A DNA stretch of 64,000 nucleotides, from assembly GCA_020631215.1 (NCBI GenBank), contig JAHDHS010000009.1:1-64000 (forward strand), in the 5' to 3' direction. How positions within the stretch are numbered: the first letter of the stretch is position 1; each line of letters begins with the position of its first letter. Position numbers and translations under genes: made by a program. Below the pieces are notes generated by a model. The model worked only from the letters and a program-made list of their open reading frames with translations, made no database searches and was not told the DNA's origin. Shown here in pieces: positions 33,759 to 43,031 of the stretch. This DNA is from Hellea sp. (GTDB lineage: Bacteria; Pseudomonadota; Alphaproteobacteria; Caulobacterales; Maricaulaceae).

Positions 33759-36269
33759 ATGCGAAATTATCGTCTTTACTATGACGGATTATCCCCTGAA
33801 TTAAGCTTGGCACTGGAACCTGATGCCAGCTATGGCACGGCATTAACATCCGGTTTTGTTTTGACCGATCATCCTCATGATCACGACCATGACCACGACC
33901 ATGATCACGGCCTGCATGATGATGGTCATGATCACAGTTTCAATGGGGACGGCTCTAATATTGTTTCCGACTACACGGCCCTGCTCAGCGGAAGAGCCTG
34001 GAATAATGCGCAATTCGCTAATCCAATACAGGGCATAACATTTATCACCTATTCCTTTCGGGAGGCCAGCGGTTTGCCGCCAGCGTCAACCGTTCCTTAC
34101 ACCCCCGATGCCGTATTTTCCTTCACCGAATCCCAAAGAGCCGTCACAAGAGATTTCATCCAACAATTCGCAGATAATTCCGGCATCATCTTTATAGAAG
34201 TCGAGAGCGGCGGCACCCTTGATTTCATGGGCGTGACGGGATCCGGATATGGCGGCTATGCAAATTACCCTTCCAATCGGCGTGATAATGCTTCCGGCAT
34301 ATATATTGAGGGCACAGAGCAAAGCGATCATTGGGCCGGCAACCATGTGATCTTACACGAGATCGGACATGCATTGGGTCTGAAACATCCATTTGAACAA
34401 AGCATAGGCGGACGTTTCATTTTGGATGAAAGCCTTGATAGTGTCGATATCACAGTCATGAGCTATAATTTTGTGCACGGCGTGAACACGCTTGGCCCGC
34501 TTGATTTGGACGCGCTCGATTATATTTATGGTTCAAATACGGATTTAAATACATCCGGAATATCCTATGACTGGAATGAGTCCACTCATACACTCACTGT
34601 AAATGGCGGCGCGGAGGACGATGTGTTATCCGGCACAATCCATACCAATATTTTGTCAGGTCATTCTGGCAATGACACATTATTGGGCGGCGGAAATTCA
34701 GACACGATAAATGGCGGCGACGGTGATGATTATATAATCGGCGGATATGGGGATGATACGCTCAATGGCGGCGCGGGAAATGATCGAATTGATGCCTCTT
34801 ATGGTGCAAATGTCGTTATGGGTGGCACAGGGGATGACATAATAGAAGCTTCAGATAACGGAGACAATCACATTGATGGCGGCGAAGGATTTGATGTCTA
34901 CCGCCTCTCGGACCACAACTCATCCGGCACCCTAAGGCTTAATGATGTCACCCTGATTTCAATCGAAGAAATACGGGGATCGGATGGCGATGACCACATA
35001 GTTTATTTAGGGTCTTCCAACATTCAACTGGATGACGGCGTGGATTTGACCTTTAATGGCGGAGATGGATATGACCATTTATTCTATTCCGTTTCAGGCT
35101 CGATCGAGGACGTTATCTTTCTGAACATAGAAAGCTTGGGCTTTTTCTCATATCCTCAAACAATTCAATTTAACCCGGGGCGCCTTGACGGTTTTGACAA
35201 TCTTAGTGGGTTTCTTAATTTTGAGCACTTGGCAGCAGGCTCATCCGATTTTTCATCCAATATTGAGTCGGGCACACACGGAATCTTCACAGGCTTTTTA
35301 GACGGCAGCAACACCATAAATGTGTCGAGCGCAGATGTCGCATGGTACCTTATTGGCGGAAATCACAGTGACATTTTAACCGGGGGCGGCGGGGATGACG
35401 CAATATCGGGGGGAGCCGGCGGTGACATTCTGATTGGGGGCGCAGGCAATGACACCTATTATCTGGATGAGGCGGGAGACCGCGTGATTGAAGGCGCGGG
35501 CGGCGGCTATGACATCGCCCACACGTCCCATAATCGAATTTTGATCAGCGAAAATAGTTATTTAGACCGCGTCATTTATGAAGGCACGGATGATTTTACG
35601 GGCCGGGGCAATTCTCAGGATAACCGGTTTTCTGGAAATGTTGGAAATGATCGTTTCATTATAGATAGCGGCGGGGCAGATATCTTTTCCGGCGGGGCAG
35701 GCCGGGATGCCTTTGACGCTCGCAGCAGCACAGGCATCATATTACACCTTGAAGACCAGAGCCTGCATGGCGGCGACATTGTCGGCGACATATTCGCCTC
35801 GATTGAAAGCTTTTTCGGCTCCGCTTCTGGTGGCGACTATATGCAAACAGGCGCAGCGCGTGCGCGCTTTTCCGGCTTTGGGGGTGACGATATTCTCATT
35901 GGCGGCGCATCCATCGACTATTTACAGGGCGGCGCAGATGATGATCAACTTTTTGGCCATGGCGCTAGAGACACCCTGCAAGGTGGAACAGGTCAGGACA
36001 CATTAACGGGCGGTGCGGACCGCGATCAATTCCTTTTCGTTGATGCCGAATTTGGGCAAGACACAATCATGGATTACGAAGACGGGCTGGATTATCTAAA
36101 AATATTCTCTGCCGTGGCTGATGATCTCTCTGATTTCATTATCACCGGCAATGGGACTGACACGGTAGTTCTGACGCTTGATGATGGCACAGGCAATAAT
36201 AGCATAACCCTGATTAGCCATGACGGGTCTAATATCGACATCACGGCTGCGGATTTCGTCTTTTACTAA
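33759..36269 (+). CDS. Serralysin-like M10 metalloprotease with RTX repeats
   Basis: The 836-residue protein has an N-terminal Asp/His-rich stretch (residues about 37-61, with five DH repeats), a metzincin domain with HEIGHALGLKHP (H200, E201, H204, H210) and Met-turn VMSYNF, and then three blocks of calcium-binding GGxGxDxxx nonapeptides (near 300-375, 540-575 and 705-760). It ends with a hydrophobic aromatic VFY, as type I secretion substrates do. No signal peptide is present, and no ABC/MFP secretion genes are in the window. GGAGG precedes the ATG. I infer a secreted protease. Confidence 0.92.
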   Translation: MRNYRLYYDGLSPELSLALEPDASYGTALTSGFVLTDHPHDHDHDHDHDHGLHDDGHDHSFNGDGSNIVSDYTALLSGRAWNNAQFANPIQGITFITYSFREASGLPPASTVPYTPDAVFSFTESQRAVTRDFIQQFADNSGIIFIEVESGGTLDFMGVTGSGYGGYANYPSNRRDNASGIYIEGTEQSDHWAGNHVILHEIGHALGLKHPFEQSIGGRFILDESLDSVDITVMSYNFVHGVNTLGPLDLDALDYIYGSNTDLNTSGISYDWNESTHTLTVNGGAEDDVLSGTIHTNILSGHSGNDTLLGGGNSDTINGGDGDDYIIGGYGDDTLNGGAGNDRIDASYGANVVMGGTGDDIIEASDNGDNHIDGGEGFDVYRLSDHNSSGTLRLNDVTLISIEEIRGSDGDDHIVYLGSSNIQLDDGVDLTFNGGDGYDHLFYSVSGSIEDVIFLNIESLGFFSYPQTIQFNPGRLDGFDNLSGFLNFEHLAAGSSDFSSNIESGTHGIFTGFLDGSNTINVSSADVAWYLIGGNHSDILTGGGGDDAISGGAGGDILIGGAGNDTYYLDEAGDRVIEGAGGGYDIAHTSHNRILISENSYLDRVIYEGTDDFTGRGNSQDNRFSGNVGNDRFIIDSGGADIFSGGAGRDAFDARSSTGIILHLEDQSLHGGDIVGDIFASIESFFGSASGGDYMQTGAARARFSGFGGDDILIGGASIDYLQGGADDDQLFGHGARDTLQGGTGQDTLTGGADRDQFLFVDAEFGQDTIMDYEDGLDYLKIFSAVADDLSDFIITGNGTDTVVLTLDDGTGNNSITLISHDGSNIDITAADFVFY

Positions 36270-36342
36270 AAGGCGAGTCGACAGCTCACAGCCATGCGAA
36301 GATCCAGGCTGAAGCCTCGCATCAAATCACAGAAAAATAGTT

Positions 36343-37800
36343 CTAGTCTTTTGGCGTCGTCCCTTTGAGGAAATCAGACGCGCTGGTCTGACTGCCGGAG
36401 GCGCTGGTGCTGCGCTCGCGTTTAATCCGGTCCAGCGGGCCAAGCGGCTCCATATCGGGGCGTGTATTGGTATTGGCCTGAGATTGAGCTTGGGCTTGCG
36501 ACTGCGCCTGACCCTGGGCTTGAGATTGTCCTTGCGCCTGTTGACCCGCTTGCGTTTGCGCCATGGATTGAGATTGGCTTTGAGACTGATTTTGCGTTTG
36601 AGCCTGTTGCGATTGAGCTTGCGCCGCGGCTTGACTCGCCGCATCGGCGCGGGCCTGTGCGGTTTGCGCAGCCTGTGCCGCCGCATCCGCCTGAGCCTGC
36701 GCGTCCTTCGCAGCCTGGGCCTGCGCGCGGGCCACCATGCGGGCGCGGGCTTGCGCGACGGGATCGGCCTGCGCTTGTTGCTGCGCTTCATATTCAGCCT
36801 GCGCCTCAGCCGCAGATTGAGAGGCTATATCGGCCGTTTGCTGGGCTTGCTGCGCGGCCTGAGCCGCTGAATTTGCATCGGCTTGGGCCTGTTGAGCTTG
36901 GGCTTGGGCTTGGCTTTGTGCTTGGCCTTGAGACTGACCTTGGCCCTGAGACTGACCTTGCGATTGGCCTGAGGGGTTTTGGCCCTGTTGAGATTGACCC
37001 TGCTGAGATTGACCCTGTTGGCCTTGGCTCTGTCCAGCCTGACCCTGAGATGATTGGCCTTGGGATGACTGACCCTGAGGTGATTGGCCTTGACCTTGGG
37101 AGCTGCCCTGTGGGGATTGCCCTTGGCCGCGCTGGCTACCGGGTGTGGGGCTGTTACCGCCCGATCCATTGCCGGGCTGTATGCCTTTGATCTGCGCGAG
37201 AATATCAGCAACGCTGGCCGCAGAGCCGCCGCGCATAACAGATTTCCCGCGCTGGCCGGATTTATCAGATGAGCCCGAGCCGCCGCCCGAAGATTGGTTT
37301 TGGCCGGATTGACCTTGTTGGCCGGATTGTTGGCCGCTTTGGCCAGCCTGGCCCTGCTGCCCTTGTTGACCCGATTGATCACCTTGGCCGCCGCCCGTGC
37401 CGTTCATCTCATCGACCATATCTTTCCAAGCCGCTTTTTCCTGCTCGGCCAGATCGGGATCGGTTTGCGCTTCAGTGCTCGGCTCATAGGCGGCGTTGAC
37501 GGGCTGGCCCGGCTCAGTGGTCGCCATGGCTTTGGCGCGCTGTTTGTTTAAATGGCGTTTGGACTCTTCGGGCAGATTTTCATAAGGCGACATCGGGCCG
37601 CCCATGATTCCGCTACTGCCTTTGGAGAGGATGTTTTTGAAATCCTCCATGACATCAGAGCTGTCACGTTTCTTCTTGGACTTTCGCCAATCCTCCTCGG
37701 ATTTGTCGGTTTCCGTGGTTGTCTGCGCATGGGCCGGTAGCGCCGTGATCGCAGCGGCGGATGTGCTGAGCGCAAGGGCGAGTAAAACTGATCTTATCAT
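36343..37800 (-). CDS. Secreted Gln/Ala/Ser/Gly-rich low-complexity protein
   Basis: The 485-residue protein has a signal peptide ending AHAQ (cut near residue 25), a charged segment ([20 protein letters not shown]), a conserved-looking [19 protein letters not shown] and [13 protein letters not shown] region, and then about 300 residues composed mostly of Q, S, G and A in short GQSQGQ- and AQAQAQ-type repeats. The end ([11 protein letters not shown]...[13 protein letters not shown]) is not low-complexity. I chose the start at 37800 because GGCGGTG precedes it; an ATG 12 codons upstream lacks a site. It is the last gene of the seven-gene run and 96 bases after the SUMF1-like gene. Confidence 0.8.
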   Translation of the reverse strand: MIRSVLLALALSTSAAAITALPAHAQTTTETDKSEEDWRKSKKKRDSSDVMEDFKNILSKGSSGIMGGPMSPYENLPEESKRHLNKQRAKAMATTEPGQPVNAAYEPSTEAQTDPDLAEQEKAAWKDMVDEMNGTGGGQGDQSGQQGQQGQAGQSGQQSGQQGQSGQNQSSGGGSGSSDKSGQRGKSVMRGGSAASVADILAQIKGIQPGNGSGGNSPTPGSQRGQGQSPQGSSQGQGQSPQGQSSQGQSSQGQAGQSQGQQGQSQQGQSQQGQNPSGQSQGQSQGQGQSQGQAQSQAQAQAQQAQADANSAAQAAQQAQQTADIASQSAAEAQAEYEAQQQAQADPVAQARARMVARAQAQAAKDAQAQADAAAQAAQTAQARADAASQAAAQAQSQQAQTQNQSQSQSQSMAQTQAGQQAQGQSQAQGQAQSQAQAQSQANTNTRPDMEPLGPLDRIKRERSTSASGSQTSASDFLKGTTPKD

Positions 37801-37896
37801 GGCACCGCCATAGCAGATTTCGCATGACTGCGCCATGAATGGGCGCAGAGGCTTTTATTCAGCTTTTGTTAACCATAAATCGATCGAAAATCGCCA

Positions 37897-39453
37897 CTAA
37901 TCACCGATTTTGCGGACAACGCGAAACCCAGTGAAATCATTGCTGTCCCCGCGCCTTTGCATCAGCCGCGCGGCGTAGCGCAGATCGGCCGGGCCGGAGA
38001 ACCAGGACCCGCCGCGCACGACACGCTGATTACAACTGCCGCGCTGATCGGCGCGTCCATCGGTCGGTGCATCCTTAAGATTCAATGTGTTACAGTCCAA
38101 AGTCCACTCCCCGACATTGCCGATCATATCGCGCAAGCCGAATTTATTCGCGCTCAAGCTCCCCGCTGGCAGGGTTCTATCGCTGGACATATCCGTGCAA
38201 TCACTATTGGCAAAGCGCAGGCCTGTTTCCTTGCCTGCCCCATTGGCAAAGGCGCAGATGGCCGCGGTCGATCCGCCAATATAGACGCCCGTATCCCCGC
38301 CCCTCGCCGCATATTCCCATTGGGCCTCACTCGGCAAACTATATGAAAAACCAGACTTTTTTGACAGCCACGCCGTATATTTCTGCGCATCATCCCAAGA
38401 CACATTAATCACCGGGCGGCTGCCGCGTCCCCATCCATTATCCGACGGACGACCACCACATCCGCCATCCGCCACACAGGCATCATACTCAGAAAACGTC
38501 ACTTCTTTCACGGACATAGCGAACATATCGGTGAACGTGACCGGCCGTTTGGGTTTTTCATTGGGCCGCGCATCTGCCTCGGTCTCGCCCGCACCCAGCT
38601 CAGCATTGCCCGATGCCAGCGTCACCATAGCCGGGCAATTCGCACAGTCGCTAAATTCGCGCCCGACCGCTGGCCGCAACTGCTCCAGCGCCGCGATTGC
38701 CTGCGCCGCATATTTACCTTGCGGGAAGCTGGTTAGATATTGCTGATAACTATCAGCACGGTTCGCGGTTTTGGCCGCCTGCCACGCTGCCTCATCGGCT
38801 TGATCGGCTTTCAAGCGATCAATACGAGTCTGGGCTTCACTGACAAATTTTCCTGCCGGATGTTTGGACATATAGCCCTCATAGGCGGGCACCGTATTGC
38901 TGCGCGCGGCGTTTTCCCAATCCGCCTGATCCTGACGCGCGCGCTCCGCCGCGTCTTTGCGGCGGGCTTCGGCTGCGGCTTTCATTTCAGCGATACGCTC
39001 TTTGGCTTTAGACGCATGGAGCCCTTCTGGCCATGCCTCCAGATAATCTTCATAACCCGCAATCGTGTCCCGCTGCTCGGCCGTGGCCCAGGCTTTATTG
39101 TCATAGGCGTCAATTTCGGCCTGCGCCTTGTCCTTGTGTTTACCTTCGGGGAACTCGGCGAGATATTCGCGGTAGCCCTCCAGCGTATCTTTTTCCAAAG
39201 CCCGCGCCCAAGCCTCGTCATCGGCGGTGCGGGTAGGCTGTGTCTCATCCGGTTTTTCGGCCACAGGCAAATCAATCCGCCCGGGATTATTAGCGGGGTC
39301 CGGAACAATGGTTTGGCGGATCAACCAAATGGCGCTGATCACGATCGCTCCAATTAAAAGCGCGCTGAATATCCAGCGGCCCCAAGGTGCGCGCTCCGCC
39401 CGAACGTCATACTCCGGCTTGGGCGGTTCCCAATCATTATGCTCATTCGCCAT
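37897..39453 (-). CDS. Membrane-anchored repeat protein with SUMF1-like domain
   Basis: The 518-residue protein has a short cytoplasmic N-terminus, one membrane helix (about 28-47), four repeats of about 35-45 residues of the pattern W..A...T...Y..YL..FP.GK...A...I (about 80-270) and a C-terminal SUMF1/formylglycine-generating fold (about 275-518; SEAQWEYAARGG, IGNVGEWTLDCN, RVVRGGSWFSGPADLRYAAR, FTGFRVVR). The catalytic cysteines of true FGE enzymes, which fall in the RGGS...RYxxR stretch, are absent, so it is probably a binding domain. It lies 3 bases after the channel gene. Confidence 0.85.
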   Translation of the reverse strand: MANEHNDWEPPKPEYDVRAERAPWGRWIFSALLIGAIVISAIWLIRQTIVPDPANNPGRIDLPVAEKPDETQPTRTADDEAWARALEKDTLEGYREYLAEFPEGKHKDKAQAEIDAYDNKAWATAEQRDTIAGYEDYLEAWPEGLHASKAKERIAEMKAAAEARRKDAAERARQDQADWENAARSNTVPAYEGYMSKHPAGKFVSEAQTRIDRLKADQADEAAWQAAKTANRADSYQQYLTSFPQGKYAAQAIAALEQLRPAVGREFSDCANCPAMVTLASGNAELGAGETEADARPNEKPKRPVTFTDMFAMSVKEVTFSEYDACVADGGCGGRPSDNGWGRGSRPVINVSWDDAQKYTAWLSKKSGFSYSLPSEAQWEYAARGGDTGVYIGGSTAAICAFANGAGKETGLRFANSDCTDMSSDRTLPAGSLSANKFGLRDMIGNVGEWTLDCNTLNLKDAPTDGRADQRGSCNQRVVRGGSWFSGPADLRYAARLMQRRGDSNDFTGFRVVRKIGD

Positions 39454-39456
39454 TTA

Positions 39457-40221
39457 TCAGGCTCCCTTTCCCAAGCGCAGAATTAGATTATCCAGACAAT
39501 ATTGTCCGGCCTCATTTAAGGCGCGTTCTTCTTTAGATTGAATGATCGATTGAATTAAGACCAAGACAGCCGACATTATCAAAGCCAGCAAGGTTGTCGT
39601 AAAGGCCACGCCCAAACGCTGCGTGACTTGATATAGGAAATCTTCGGACTCCGCATTGGCCGGAACGCCTGCATATTGCAGGGCAAACATGATGCCCATC
39701 ACCGTTCCGATAAATCCAAGTGACGGAATCAACCACGTCAGATAGCGCAGGATAGAATAGCGCAAATCGATTTCATGCATGTAAAGTTCCAAAGAAGAGT
39801 TCAGCACAGAGATAGCCTGATCTTCTTTTCCCGAGACGCGATATTGATCAATGGTCCGCGTGATCATGCGCGGTAGAAAGGCCTCCTTGGCGAAACGGCG
39901 ATTAGCGATGCTGTCTTTGATCTTACCCAGCATATCCATATCAAGCTGCCGATCATCTGTCGGCAGATAGCCGCGATTAAGCTGGCTTTGCTCATCACTG
40001 GCCGCGCTCCAGCGCAGGAATAATTCGCCAAAGCCGATAAACAGCGCGACCCACATAATGTTCTGAATCGTAAAGGGCCAGAATGTGGCATCCGCGTCCA
40101 GCAGGATTTCCTGCAAGGTCGGACCCAGCGTGAACCGCATAATACCAATCAGCACGATTGCAGCTAAAATCGCCAGCAGAAACACGACCAAACGCCGCAA
40201 AGCTCCATATTGTTTATTCAT
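39457..40221 (-). CDS. MotA/TolQ/ExbB-type proton channel protein
   Basis: The 254-residue protein has four predicted membrane segments (about 11-30, 52-70, 164-185 and 205-228) and the MotA_ExbB signature IPSLGFIGTVMGI...LGVAFTTTLLALIMSAVLV in the last two helices. The cytoplasmic loop (about 75-160) is large, as in this family. Such proteins form a pentamer that uses the proton motive force with a MotB/ExbD-like partner. No classical ExbD, TolR or MotB gene is present; the two VWA proteins just upstream have a similar single N-terminal helix. Confidence 0.9.
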   Translation of the reverse strand: MNKQYGALRRLVVFLLAILAAIVLIGIMRFTLGPTLQEILLDADATFWPFTIQNIMWVALFIGFGELFLRWSAASDEQSQLNRGYLPTDDRQLDMDMLGKIKDSIANRRFAKEAFLPRMITRTIDQYRVSGKEDQAISVLNSSLELYMHEIDLRYSILRYLTWLIPSLGFIGTVMGIMFALQYAGVPANAESEDFLYQVTQRLGVAFTTTLLALIMSAVLVLIQSIIQSKEERALNEAGQYCLDNLILRLGKGA

Positions 40222-40248
40222 GGCATCCGCCCTTCCTTATCAACATGG

Positions 40249-41232
40249 CTAATCGCACACACCTTTATCCGGTGAGGCCAAAGCCATAAATTCTCCGTTA
40301 TTATTATTTGACAGCGTTTCCATAAATTCCACTGTCCCGTCGTAGTCAAAATAATTCCCGACGACAACGGTGTGTATTTCTTTGCGTCCGCTATTCATTT
40401 GCGTGATCCGCCGCGCCAGCGCATTGGGGGACAGCCCTTGATTGGCGCGTGGATTAGGGAGGCCGTCACTGACCAAGAAAATCGCCTGTCCCGGCCCGGC
40501 CAGCATTTTCTCAAACGCGTCCAACATAGATGCCGAACCGCCAAATTGACGCGTCAGCCCGTCGGCAAAACTAATGGCGCCCTGCTGTGTGCCGCTGGCA
40601 TTGATGTTCCTAAGAGACCCGCCGGGCGGCCAGCTTTGTGTGCGCGGCCCGCGATCCGTTTGCTGAAAGCCAACTATTTTAACCGCATGATTTTCCTGCA
40701 GTGATGTTATGATACGCTGCACGGCCTTTTGCACAGAGGCTTCATGCCCGCCCATACATTTATTCATATCCAGCGCCACAACGACATCATCCTTGGCAGT
40801 TTTCATACCGAGAAAGCGAAAGGACACCGTGGCGGGTTTGGGCACTTCGGTCGGGGCGGGTTTGTCTTCTATGGGCTCAGGGATGATAATCGCCCGCGCC
40901 GCAGCGGCCTTTTTCTCCAGCAGCGCCGCTTCGGCGGCTTTTAACTCGGCAAGTAATTTTTCCGCTTTGGATTTAATGTCGGACACATTGGCCGCCGAAG
41001 CCGAGCGTTTTTGTTCCAGCGCCTTTTTCTTGATCACGGTTTCTTCGGCGCTGGTTTCCGCTGCGCGAAGTAAATCCGCAATGGCGTTTTCAGGTGTACG
41101 TTCGCGGATTTCCTTCTGATAGAATGGCAGCAGCACAATTGCCAAAAGTGCAAAAGCCCCCATCGCCGCCGCGAAAAGGTCAATCGCGGATAGGCTGAAA
41201 ATCTCAATGGCTCTGTCCGGCCGCTTCTTCAT
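40249..41232 (-). CDS. Membrane-anchored VWA protein with altered MIDAS
   Basis: The 327-residue protein has a short basic N-terminus and one membrane helix containing SLSAIDLFAAAMGAF with D18, then a coiled-coil, Glu/Lys/Ala-rich linker (about 45-125), a proline-rich stretch and a von Willebrand factor A fold (about 145-327). The metal site is degenerate: the usual DxSxS is DMNKCM, although the later ISDG-type VSDGLPNP remains. It overlaps the upstream VWA gene by four bases (ATGA), a sign of translational coupling. Its helix resembles that of MotB/ExbD-type partners with a conserved aspartate. Confidence 0.88.
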   Translation of the reverse strand: MKKRPDRAIEIFSLSAIDLFAAAMGAFALLAIVLLPFYQKEIRERTPENAIADLLRAAETSAEETVIKKKALEQKRSASAANVSDIKSKAEKLLAELKAAEAALLEKKAAAARAIIIPEPIEDKPAPTEVPKPATVSFRFLGMKTAKDDVVVALDMNKCMGGHEASVQKAVQRIITSLQENHAVKIVGFQQTDRGPRTQSWPPGGSLRNINASGTQQGAISFADGLTRQFGGSASMLDAFEKMLAGPGQAIFLVSDGLPNPRANQGLSPNALARRITQMNSGRKEIHTVVVGNYFDYDGTVEFMETLSNNNNGEFMALASPDKGVCD

Positions 41233-42173
41233 CTGGCCCGCCCAACAAAGTCGCCGCGATTATTATTCGCCAAGGCCTGAAGAAATAAGGTCAGGCGTTT
41301 GTCCTTGGTGTAGTCACCAATCGCCACGGTATGAATCTCCGCGCGCCCGCGATTGCGCTTGGTGATATTTGTGACAATCGCGCCGGGACTGCCATCATCC
41401 GGCGCGCCATCACTGATCAGGATAATCGCCTGAGGCTTTAAATTCAGTGCCCGCACCATGGCGTTTTGCGTCGGCGTCCCACCGCCAAAGCGGCGCGACA
41501 TGCCGGAGACAAAATTGCGGGCCTGACTGACTGTTGATGCATTCGCCGATTGCATCCGGCCAGAGCTCGGAAAAGTGTCATAGGTTGGCCCGCCGCGATA
41601 GCCGAGAATGACGAATTTATTATCGGGCCGCATCTGAGACAGAATTTCATCCAGCGCACGTTCGACCTTGCCCCGGTGCGCTTTCATGGAGCCGGACATA
41701 TCAACCACGATGGCAATGTTCTTTTTGTTCGTGGCCACACCCAGAATGGAAAATTCCACGCCCTTGCCCGTACTGCGCGGCGGATTGGGGATCGGGTCGG
41801 GCACCGGCACCGGGCTTTCCTTGGGTTCGGGCGGCGGGTCAGGGATTTCCACCTCGGCGGTTTGTTTCAAGACCTCTTGCAATTTCGCCTCAACAACGGA
41901 CATGTTTTCGGCTGTGGATTTATATTGCTTGTCCAGCAATCTGATCTCCGCGCGCAGGGCTCTTATCTGGGACATTTCACTTTCTGATGAAGCGGCCACG
42001 AGGCGGCGTTTTTGCACCAATTCCTCTAATTCCTCAAAGGAGACATCCGTTCCGCCCATACGGTAATAAGGAAACAGCACCAGCACGATCAGGATAAACG
42101 CACCCAATGCGGCGGCAAATAAATCCAACGCCGAAATTGAAAAGACGGAAATATTGCGCCGACGGGATTTCAT
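41229..42173 (-). CDS. Membrane-anchored VWA protein with intact MIDAS
   Basis: The 314-residue protein has the same layout as its neighbour: basic N-terminus, one membrane helix with SISALDLFAAALGAF (D17), a helical linker (LEELVQKRRLVA... to about 105), a proline-rich segment (PDPPPEPKESPVPVPDPIP) and a VWA domain (about 135-314). The MIDAS is complete: DMSGSM, a threonine in FGGGTPTQN, and ISDGAPDD. This predicts Mg2+-dependent ligand binding in the periplasm. The gene lies 6 bases after the previous one. Confidence 0.9.
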   Translation of the reverse strand: MKSRRRNISVFSISALDLFAAALGAFILIVLVLFPYYRMGGTDVSFEELEELVQKRRLVAASSESEMSQIRALRAEIRLLDKQYKSTAENMSVVEAKLQEVLKQTAEVEIPDPPPEPKESPVPVPDPIPNPPRSTGKGVEFSILGVATNKKNIAIVVDMSGSMKAHRGKVERALDEILSQMRPDNKFVILGYRGGPTYDTFPSSGRMQSANASTVSQARNFVSGMSRRFGGGTPTQNAMVRALNLKPQAIILISDGAPDDGSPGAIVTNITKRNRGRAEIHTVAIGDYTKDKRLTLFLQALANNNRGDFVGRAR

Positions 42174-42179
42174 GGGCCT

Positions 42180-43031
42180 CTAATAGCCACCGCCTAGAAT
42201 ACGGATGAGTGTGTAGAGGGTGCGCTGCTTTTCCTGCTCTCTGGCCGCCTTATTCATATCGTCAGACAGGATCACGGCATCGCCCAAAACCTCACGGTCC
42301 ATTTCTTCATTGATGATATCATTGGATCGCGCCAAGCGGCCGTCCAAATCCGTCATATAAAGCGTTTCCAGCTCATCGATATCAGAAACAAAAACCTGAT
42401 ACTCCATATTATCACGAGTCGTGATCAGTGATTGCGCATATTGCTGCGCCGCAAAACTGTGAACCGGATCGTTATTGGCACCCACGCGGTCCAGCGAGTC
42501 AGAGAGAACTTGCCGCAGGAAGAGCGCATCTTCGGCGATGATAGGATCTTCCCAGACAAGATCTGCATCATAAGCTTTTAAGCTGTCAACCTGGCCGGAG
42601 ATATAGGTCTCGCAACGATCTTCAAATTGAATAAGATGATCCATATAGCCTATAACCATTTCGGGCGCCGCCTGGCGCAAAACCGGATTGGCGATGGCTT
42701 CAATGACCTCTAAAATCGGTGTGTCCTGCGAGACATCAGCCTCACCATATTGCGCGAGAGTGGCGCGAAATTGCGGCGTCGCATCTTGGGCAATATCTTG
42801 CGTCAGGCGGAAGAATTGATAACGCGCCACTGTGTCATCATTCGGAAAGCCCGACATGATTGAGACGCAATAGGCTTGGGACGGCGCGGCAACCGCCACA
42901 TCGCTCGCACCCGCCGTCTGGAACTGAGTCGTTTGAGTTGGCGCTATCTCGACCTGTACAGTTTCGGTTTGTGCAAAAGCCGGGCCGCTCATCGCAGCGA
43001 GCGCGCCCAGTGATGTCAGAACATGCTTCAT
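42180..43031 (-). CDS. Periplasmic protein of unknown function (VWA-system operon)
   Basis: The 283-residue protein has a signal peptide (MKHVLTSLGALAAMSGPAFA), a short Gln/Thr-rich linker and a mainly helical body with two cysteines (SQAYCVSIMSG and EDRCETYISG) that could form a disulfide. Conserved-looking parts include YQFFRLTQDI and DLVWEDPIIAEDALFLRQVL. No known domain is recognised. Its ATG overlaps the stop of the upstream lipoprotein gene (TAATG), so the two are coupled. Confidence 0.75.
   Translation of the reverse strand: MKHVLTSLGALAAMSGPAFAQTETVQVEIAPTQTTQFQTAGASDVAVAAPSQAYCVSIMSGFPNDDTVARYQFFRLTQDIAQDATPQFRATLAQYGEADVSQDTPILEVIEAIANPVLRQAAPEMVIGYMDHLIQFEDRCETYISGQVDSLKAYDADLVWEDPIIAEDALFLRQVLSDSLDRVGANNDPVHSFAAQQYAQSLITTRDNMEYQVFVSDIDELETLYMTDLDGRLARSNDIINEEMDREVLGDAVILSDDMNKAAREQEKQRTLYTLIRILGGGY

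Noticed and set aside
34650-36050. Short repeated DNA in the RTX gene as a CRISPR array
   Set aside because: The repeats are coding GGxGxD nonapeptides in frame, of irregular spacing, without conserved direct repeats or spacers; no CRISPR array was found in the window.
36462-37190. Long open frame on the plus strand opposite the Gln-rich gene
   Set aside because: It is a by-product of the repeated Gln/Ala/Gly codons read in antisense; it has no ribosome-binding site and no coherent protein pattern.
37897-39453. SUMF1-like protein as a sulfatase-activating formylglycine enzyme
   Set aside because: The catalytic cysteines are missing and no sulfatase gene is near.
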